DNA of 64,000 nucleotides from Microbulbifer sp. SAOS-129_SWC (GTDB taxonomy: Bacteria > Pseudomonadota > Gammaproteobacteria > Pseudomonadales > Cellvibrionaceae), in NCBI RefSeq assembly GCF_039696035.1, contig NZ_CP155567.1, forward strand, positions 1,191,501 to 1,255,500. Reading direction: 5' to 3'. Each line of letters begins with the position of its first letter. The stretch's first letter is position 1. The position numbers and the translations under genes were made by a program. Below are positions 59,177 through 64,000 of the stretch, one piece after another. The notes under the pieces were generated by a model that had not been told where the DNA came from, ran no database searches, and saw only the letters and a program-made list of their open reading frames with translations.

Positions 59177-60448
59177 TTAACCGGCGTTGCCGAGCACCTC
59201 GACCATGGCGCCGGTGAGGCGGCTCAGGTCTTCGGGGGAGATCACGTAGGGCGGCATGGCATAGACCAGTCTGCCGAATGGGCGCAGCCACACGCCGTGT
59301 TCGATCAGGGCGTTCTGTACCCGCATCATGTCCACCGGTTCACGCATTTCCACCACGCCGATGGCGCCCAGTGCGCGCACGTCGGCGACCCCCGGTGCAT
59401 CGGCGAGCGGCGCCAGTTCGCGCCGCAGCTGGCTTTCGATATCCGCAACACGCTGTTGCCACGCACTCTGCAACAGCAGCTCGATACTGGCATTGGATAC
59501 GGCGCAGGCGAGCGGGTTGCCCATAAAAGTGGGGCCGTGCATAAACACGCCGGCCTCGCCGCGGCAGATGCCCTCGGCCACTCTGTCGGTGCACAGGGTG
59601 GCGGCCAGGGTCATGGTGCCACCGGTGAGCGCCTTGCCGAGGGTGAGGATGTCCGGGCTGATGCCGGCGTGTTCACAGGCGAACAGCTTGCCGCTGCGGC
59701 CGAAGCCGGTGGCGATCTCGTCGGCGATCAACAGCAGGTCGTAGCGGTCGCACAGTTCGCGCACGCGCTTCAGGTATTCCGGTGAATAGAAGCGCATACC
59801 GCCGGCGCCCTGCACGATGGGCTCCAGGATCACCGCCGCCAGTTCGTCGTGGTGTTGCTCGATCAGCGCCTGCAGCTCGGCGATATCACTGTCTTCGCAG
59901 GGTTCGTCGAATTTCGGCTGCGGTGCCGGCGCGAACAGGTGCTGGGTCAGCTGGCTGGCGAACAGGTGGTGCATACCGGTAACCGGGTCGCAGGTGGCCA
60001 TGGCGCCGAAGGTGTCGCCGTGGTAGCCATTGCGCAGCGCCAGCAGGCGGTGCTTCTGCGGCTTGCCCTGCGACTGCCAGTACTGCAGCGCCATCTTGAT
60101 GGCCACTTCCACCGACACCGAGCCGGAGTCGGCGAGAAATACCCGCTGCAGCGGCTCGGGCGTGATCTGCACCAGTTTTCTGCTCAGCTCGATGGCCGGT
60201 TCATGGGTGAGGCCGCCGAACATCACATGGGACATCTTCTCCATCTGCTCACGTGCGGCGCGGTTCAGTTCCGGCACGTTGTAGCCGTGCAGGGCGCACC
60301 ACCAGGACGACATGCCGTCGATCAGGCCGCGGCCGTCTTCGAGGTATAGCCGCACCCCCTCGGCGCGCGCCACCGGGTACACCGGCGGCGGGTTGATCAG
60401 GGAAGAGTAGGGGTGCCAGATATGGTCGCGGTCGAAATCTAAATCCAT
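59177..60448 (-). CDS. bioA: Adenosylmethionine-8-amino-7-oxononanoate aminotransferase
   Basis: PLP aminotransferase of biotin synthesis converting KAPA to DAPA with SAM as donor. The 423-aa protein has IWHPYSSL near the start, [69 protein letters not shown], and the PLP lysine in [28 protein letters not shown] is diagnostic for BioA. It stands alone here; other bio genes are not in view. Confidence 0.96.
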   Translation of the reverse strand: MDLDFDRDHIWHPYSSLINPPPVYPVARAEGVRLYLEDGRGLIDGMSSWWCALHGYNVPELNRAAREQMEKMSHVMFGGLTHEPAIELSRKLVQITPEPLQRVFLADSGSVSVEVAIKMALQYWQSQGKPQKHRLLALRNGYHGDTFGAMATCDPVTGMHHLFASQLTQHLFAPAPQPKFDEPCEDSDIAELQALIEQHHDELAAVILEPIVQGAGGMRFYSPEYLKRVRELCDRYDLLLIADEIATGFGRSGKLFACEHAGISPDILTLGKALTGGTMTLAATLCTDRVAEGICRGEAGVFMHGPTFMGNPLACAVSNASIELLLQSAWQQRVADIESQLRRELAPLADAPGVADVRALGAIGVVEMREPVDMMRVQNALIEHGVWLRPFGRLVYAMPPYVISPEDLSRLTGAMVEVLGNAG

Positions 60449-60475
60449 GGTGATCAATTACATCTTGCTATGGCG

Positions 60476-60579
60476 GTAGGGTGCGCCGTGCGCACCGCAA
60501 CAAATTGTTTGGCGTTACTTCCCGCCCGGCGGTACCACTTGTTCGAGGGTACCCGGCTGGTGCGCGCGGCGCAGCCTAC
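60476..60579. repeat. REP-type inverted pair between bioA and ybbP
   Basis: GTAG-GGTGCGCCGTGCGCACC (60476-60496) and its inverted partner ending in CTAC (60559-60579), about 60 nt apart. Same GTAG-tagged layout as the pairs at 31937. The right partner overlaps the last codons of ybbP and gives its TAG stop. Confidence 0.75.
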
Positions 60580-63128
60580 GCCAGTTCCCGCAGCACCCGC
60601 AATGGCGGCTGGCTCAGCGCGCCGCGGCAGGCCAGGGTGCCGGCGCTGCCCACCAGCAGCGCGCCGGCGGCCGGCCCGGCGAGCCACAGTAGCGGGTGCA
60701 GGTGGAACGGCAGATCGAACACGCGCTGCGCCAGCACCGCCAGGGTGGCCTCGGCACCGGCGGCGGCGAGCAGGCCGGCGGCGGCGCCCACCAGGCCGAA
60801 TTCCAGCAGCAGGCTGTGCAGCAGCAGGCGGCGGCGGCCGCCCAGTGTGCGGATTATCGCCGCCTCCTGCAATCGCTCGGCGATGCTGGCGCGCACGCCG
60901 GCCACCAGCACCAGCACCCCGGCCACCAGCATCAGCGCCATGACTGCTTCGATCGCCATGGACACCTGGCCGATGGTGTCGCGGATACGCGCGATGATGC
61001 GGTCCAGCTCGATCACGGTGACGCTGGGGTGGGCGCGCACCAGGTCGTTGACCAGCAGTTTCTGCTGCGGCGGCAGGTAGAAGCTGGTGATGTAGGTGGC
61101 GGGGAAGTCCTCCAGACTGCCGGGGGCGAAAATCATGTAGAAATTCGGCCGCATACTGTTCCAGTTCAGCGAGCGCAGGCTGGTGATCGGCGCCTCCACA
61201 TCCAGGCCGCCGATGGCAAAGCGCAGCCGGTCGCCGAGCTTGAGCTTGAGGCGTGCGGCGAGCTCCACTTCCACCGAGACACCGCGGGCGTTCACCACTG
61301 CGGCGTCGGCGCTGGGCGAATCGCCGCCGGTGTCTTGCGGCTTGGCGCCGCGGTTGTCCGGCTCGCCCTGAGCGCCGTGCGCAACTGCGCCGCCGCGCTG
61401 CCACCAGTTGCCGGCGACGATGCGGTTGTCGGCGGGCAGGGTGTCGGTCCAGGTCAGGTTCAGTTCGCGCCGCAGCGCGCCGTCCTGTTGCGGGCGCTCG
61501 CGGGCGGGCACGCCGTTGATGGCGGTCAGGCGCCCGCGCACCATCGGGTAGAACTCGGTGCTGGTGATCTGGTGGTCGGCCAGCAACTGTTGCACGCCCG
61601 CGACTTCCGCCGGGGCGATATTGACCAGGAAGTGGTTGGGGGCGTGTTGCGGCAGCTGCATGCGCCATTCGTCGATCAGCGCGGTGCGCGCGAATACCAT
61701 CGCCAGCATGGCCAGCAGGCCGGTGCCGAACGCGGCGATCAGCAGGGTGTTGAAGGCGGCGCGGCGCTGCAGGCTGCCGATAGCGATACGCCAGCTGCCA
61801 CCGAGCGCCGCCAGGCGGCCGCGCACCAGTAGCCGGTTGACCAGCGCGCTGCCGGCCACCAGCAGGGCCATACCGGCGCACAGCGCGGCGGTAATCGCCA
61901 GGCTGCCGCAAAGCCACCAGATCAGCAGCAGCATGCAGGTGGGTCCCAGCACCAGGCCCAGCCATTCGCGCCGATCCGGATTGCTCCAGTCGCGGTGCAG
62001 GGTCTGCATGGGGTTGGTGTGCGCGAGGCGCACCAGTGGCGGCAGGGCGAAGCCAAATGCGCACACGAAGCCGGTGGTGGCGCCCACCAGCAGCGGCGTC
62101 CAGTGGCTGGGGGGCGGCGCCACCGGGAAGAAGTCGGCCATCAGCGCCACCGCCTGGGCCTGTACCAGGCTGCCGATGGCGAGGCCGGCAGCGGTGGCGC
62201 ACAGGGCCAGCGCGGCCAGCTGTCCGAGATAGATGCGCAGCACCTGGCTGCGCCCGGCGCCGAGACTCTTCATTACCGCGACGTAGCGGCCGTGGCGCAG
62301 GCTGTAGCGGCGCGCGGCGAGGCTGACGGCAACCCCGGCGAGCAGTACCGCGAGGCTGGCGGCGAGGAACAGGAAGCGCTCGGCGCGCTGCAGGGCGGCG
62401 GCCACGCGCGGCTGGCCGTCGCGCAGGTCGAGCACCCGCTGGTGCTCGCCGAGCTGTGGCTGCAGCCATTTGAAATAGCGCTTCAGCGCAGCGTCGTCAC
62501 CGGCGAACAGGTAGCGGTAGCGCACGCGGCTGCCGGGCTGGATCAGGTTGGCGGCGTCCAGGTCGGCGGTGTTGATCAATGCGCGCGCGCCCATGGAGAA
62601 CAGGCTGGCGCCGGCGTCCGGCTCGCTTTCCAGCAGGCCGCCGACGCGCAGGCGGATATCGCCCAGCTGCACGCGGTCGCCGGGCTGCAGCTGCAGTAGC
62701 GGCAGCAGCCGCGGCTGCAGCCAGATCTCGCCGGGCGGCGGCCCATGGCGCAGGGTGCGAATGTTTTGTTGCGCGGCCGCGCGCATGGTCAGCTGGCCCA
62801 CCAGCGGGTAGCCTTCGCTGGCGGCCTTGATCCAGGCGAACTGGAACTGGTCACCGGCGGACAGCATCGACGCGAACTGTACCGTGCGCGCTTGCTCGAG
62901 GCCGCGGCGGCGCGCTTCGTCGAGCCAGCGCTGCGGCACTGGCCGACTGCTGGCGACGACCCGCTCGGCGGCGAGAAAGGTCTGCGATTGCAGGTGCATG
63001 GCGCGGTTGAGGCGATCGCTGAAGTGGGCGATGGCAGTGACGCTGCTGACCGCCAGCACCAGCGCGGCGGCCACCAGCGCCAGTTCGCCGCCGCGCCAGT
63101 CGCGCCACAGCAGTTTGAGCGGCAGCAT
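60576..63128 (-). CDS. ybbP: FtsX-family ABC permease, YbbP type
   Basis: 850 aa inner-membrane permease with about ten helices, MacB/LolC-like periplasmic domains and two FtsX units (VLLAGVAVSLAARRYSLRHGRYVAVMKSLGAGRSQVLRIYLGQL; ALMLVAGVLVLVAGVRASIAERLQEAAIIRTLGGRRR). The real start is MLPLKLLWRDWRGGELAL at 63128, whose ATG shares one base with the ATPase stop (TGATG); the frame runs on upstream without meaning. Partner of YbbA next door; substrate unknown, commonly linked to envelope lipids or thioesterase TesA. The stop is supplied by a REP element. Confidence 0.92.
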   Translation of the reverse strand: MLPLKLLWRDWRGGELALVAAALVLAVSSVTAIAHFSDRLNRAMHLQSQTFLAAERVVASSRPVPQRWLDEARRRGLEQARTVQFASMLSAGDQFQFAWIKAASEGYPLVGQLTMRAAAQQNIRTLRHGPPPGEIWLQPRLLPLLQLQPGDRVQLGDIRLRVGGLLESEPDAGASLFSMGARALINTADLDAANLIQPGSRVRYRYLFAGDDAALKRYFKWLQPQLGEHQRVLDLRDGQPRVAAALQRAERFLFLAASLAVLLAGVAVSLAARRYSLRHGRYVAVMKSLGAGRSQVLRIYLGQLAALALCATAAGLAIGSLVQAQAVALMADFFPVAPPPSHWTPLLVGATTGFVCAFGFALPPLVRLAHTNPMQTLHRDWSNPDRREWLGLVLGPTCMLLLIWWLCGSLAITAALCAGMALLVAGSALVNRLLVRGRLAALGGSWRIAIGSLQRRAAFNTLLIAAFGTGLLAMLAMVFARTALIDEWRMQLPQHAPNHFLVNIAPAEVAGVQQLLADHQITSTEFYPMVRGRLTAINGVPARERPQQDGALRRELNLTWTDTLPADNRIVAGNWWQRGGAVAHGAQGEPDNRGAKPQDTGGDSPSADAAVVNARGVSVEVELAARLKLKLGDRLRFAIGGLDVEAPITSLRSLNWNSMRPNFYMIFAPGSLEDFPATYITSFYLPPQQKLLVNDLVRAHPSVTVIELDRIIARIRDTIGQVSMAIEAVMALMLVAGVLVLVAGVRASIAERLQEAAIIRTLGGRRRLLLHSLLLEFGLVGAAAGLLAAAGAEATLAVLAQRVFDLPFHLHPLLWLAGPAAGALLVGSAGTLACRGALSQPPLRVLRELA

Positions 63129-63868
63129 CAGCTTGCGGCCTCGGCGAGGGTGTCGCCGCCGTTGTCGGCGGCGATTTCGCCGGCGACGAGTTGCAGGTGG
63201 GCGCCGCAGCGCTGGGCGAGGCGCTGTTCGTGGGTGACCAGCACCAGGGTGGTGGCGGATTCGGCGTTGAGGCTGAACAGCAGGTCGATGACTTTTTCGC
63301 CGTTGCCGGCGTCGAGACTGCCGGTGGGCTCGTCGGCGAACAGGATGCCACTCGACTCGTCGTCTGCGCTGGAACCGGCGCCGCCAGCGATACTGCAAAA
63401 AGCGCGGGCGAGGGCGACGCGCTGTTGTTCGCCGCCGGACAGCTGGCGCGGATAGTGGTGCAGCCGGTGCTGGAGACCAACGCGGGCGAGGTAGTCTTCG
63501 GCGCGTTTGGCGGCGTTGCGCTCGCCGCGCAGTTCGCTGGGCAGCATGACGTTTTCCAGCGCGGTGAGACCGGGCAGCAGCTGGAAGGTCTGGAATACGA
63601 AGCCGACGCTGCGGGCGCGCACTGCGGCGCGCTGTTCTTCGTCCATGGCGGTGATTTCCTCGCCGGCGAGCCAGATGCGGCCTTCGCTGGGGCGGTCGAG
63701 GCCGGCGAGCAGCCCGAGCAGGGTGGATTTGCCGGATCCGGAGGCGCCGGTGATGGCGAGACTCTGGCCGCGGGCGAGTTGCAGAGAAATATTATTTAAT
63801 AGCGTCAGCGGACCTTCGCTGGTGGCGACGCGGTGGCTTAAGTTTTCGGCCTTGAGCACGGCGGGCAT
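63128..63868 (-). CDS. ybbA: ABC transporter ATP-binding protein, YbbA type
   Basis: 246 aa. Walker A GASGSGKST, Q-loop FVFQTFQLLPGLTALENV, signature LSGGEQQR, Walker B ILFADEPTGSLD, H-loop VLVTHEQ. An insertion of about 14 residues (SIAGGAGSSADDESSG) sits between LARAF and Walker B, where relatives have only a few residues. The second of two close ATGs (63868) has AAGGA at the better spacing. Operon with ybbP and divergent from the tesA-like gene, the arrangement known from E. coli. Confidence 0.93.
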   Translation of the reverse strand: MPAVLKAENLSHRVATSEGPLTLLNNISLQLARGQSLAITGASGSGKSTLLGLLAGLDRPSEGRIWLAGEEITAMDEEQRAAVRARSVGFVFQTFQLLPGLTALENVMLPSELRGERNAAKRAEDYLARVGLQHRLHHYPRQLSGGEQQRVALARAFCSIAGGAGSSADDESSGILFADEPTGSLDAGNGEKVIDLLFSLNAESATTLVLVTHEQRLAQRCGAHLQLVAGEIAADNGGDTLAEAAS

Positions 63869-63943
63869 CGGCATTTCCTTACTTATGTCTGGGGTCCGGG
63901 TTGTGGGCCAGAGGGCGCGGGCATCTATTGCGGAGAGTATGAC

Positions 63944-64000
63944 ATGACGACAGAGTTTTTCCGGCGCTGCGGGGGGCGTTTTGCCTTGTGTGTGCTGCTG
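63944..64000 (+). CDS. Start of a tesA-like thioesterase/arylesterase gene (partial)
   Basis: An ATG with GGAGAG upstream opens MTTEFFRRCGGRFALCVLL, the beginning of a signal peptide, and the window ends. Being divergent from ybbA, as tesA is in many gammaproteobacteria, makes a periplasmic GDSL esterase likely, but no catalytic motif is in view. Confidence 0.55.
   Translation, partial: MTTEFFRRCGGRFALCVLL

Noticed and set aside
60454..62469. 671-codon minus-strand frame overlapping ybbP and bioA's upstream end
   Set aside because: Arg/Ala/Pro-rich composition and no domain; it is another frame of ybbP.

Overview
The window looks like chromosome of a free-living, GC-rich marine gammaproteobacterium, most likely Cellvibrionales (Microbulbifer or Saccharophagus type). 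The clues are two secreted GH18 chitinases with carbohydrate-binding modules joined by poly-serine linkers, a complete cbb3 oxidase locus, ampD-ampE, rnt-pyrC and tesA//ybbA-ybbP neighbourhoods typical of gammaproteobacteria, and a sedentary integron. The taxon is an inference from gene content.

Layout: 1-2.9 kb rnt (partial), pyrC, argG. 2.9-11.9 kb: ccoNOQP-ccoGHIS plus a TauE/SafE-type membrane protein, with an ANR/FNR-type box overlapping the argG stop codon. 12.1-16.0 kb: two GH18 chitinases, the first preceded by two palindromic operators 22 bp apart. 16-24.7 kb: small coiled-coil protein, nadC, two tandem DUF1631 paralogues, ampD, ampE. 25-34.4 kb: metabolic genes (ALDH, PLP dehydratase, PEBP, AmpG-type permease, ATL, DUF481, SDR, cfa, fxsA), with a 184-bp tandem repeat carrying REP-type inverted pairs before cfa. 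34.4-36.6 kb: groES-groEL behind a sigma-32-type promoter.

36.6-47.9 kb is a chromosomal integron. A leftward intI with a perfect LexA box lies next to a good outward sigma-70 promoter (Pc candidate) and seven rightward cassettes. Cassette ends can be placed because the 5' core of most cassettes is the exact reverse complement of the R'' box of that cassette's own attC. Cargo: an unknown protein, a PD-(D/E)XK nuclease-like gene, two unknown secreted proteins, an ankyrin-repeat protein, a PIN-domain protein, and a metallo-beta-lactamase-fold protein with a small companion ORF. The array is riddled with insertion sequences. Two identical IS30 copies split the nuclease and PIN genes, each with a 3-bp target duplication. 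An IS110 element sits inside an attC, and its non-coding end carries an 11-nt match to attC sequence, a candidate bridge-RNA guide. An IS3 element starts 8 nt past an attC core, and a solo end of the same element lies at the same offset in the last cassette.

47.9-56.4 kb is a carnitine catabolism island: carnitine dehydrogenase, dehydrocarnitine cleavage enzyme (BKACE), an AraC/GlxA regulator, a TonB-dependent receptor, a BCCT transporter, a periplasmic dienelactone-hydrolase-like esterase and a hotdog thioesterase. Together these could import (acyl)carnitine across both membranes and convert it to glycine betaine and acetyl units. 56.5-64 kb: cupin, M42-type peptidase, PepSY protein, lipoprotein, bioA, ybbP/ybbA and the start of a tesA-like gene. 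Core genes are GC-rich; cassette genes are clearly AT-richer. No tRNA, rRNA, CRISPR array or prophage was seen.
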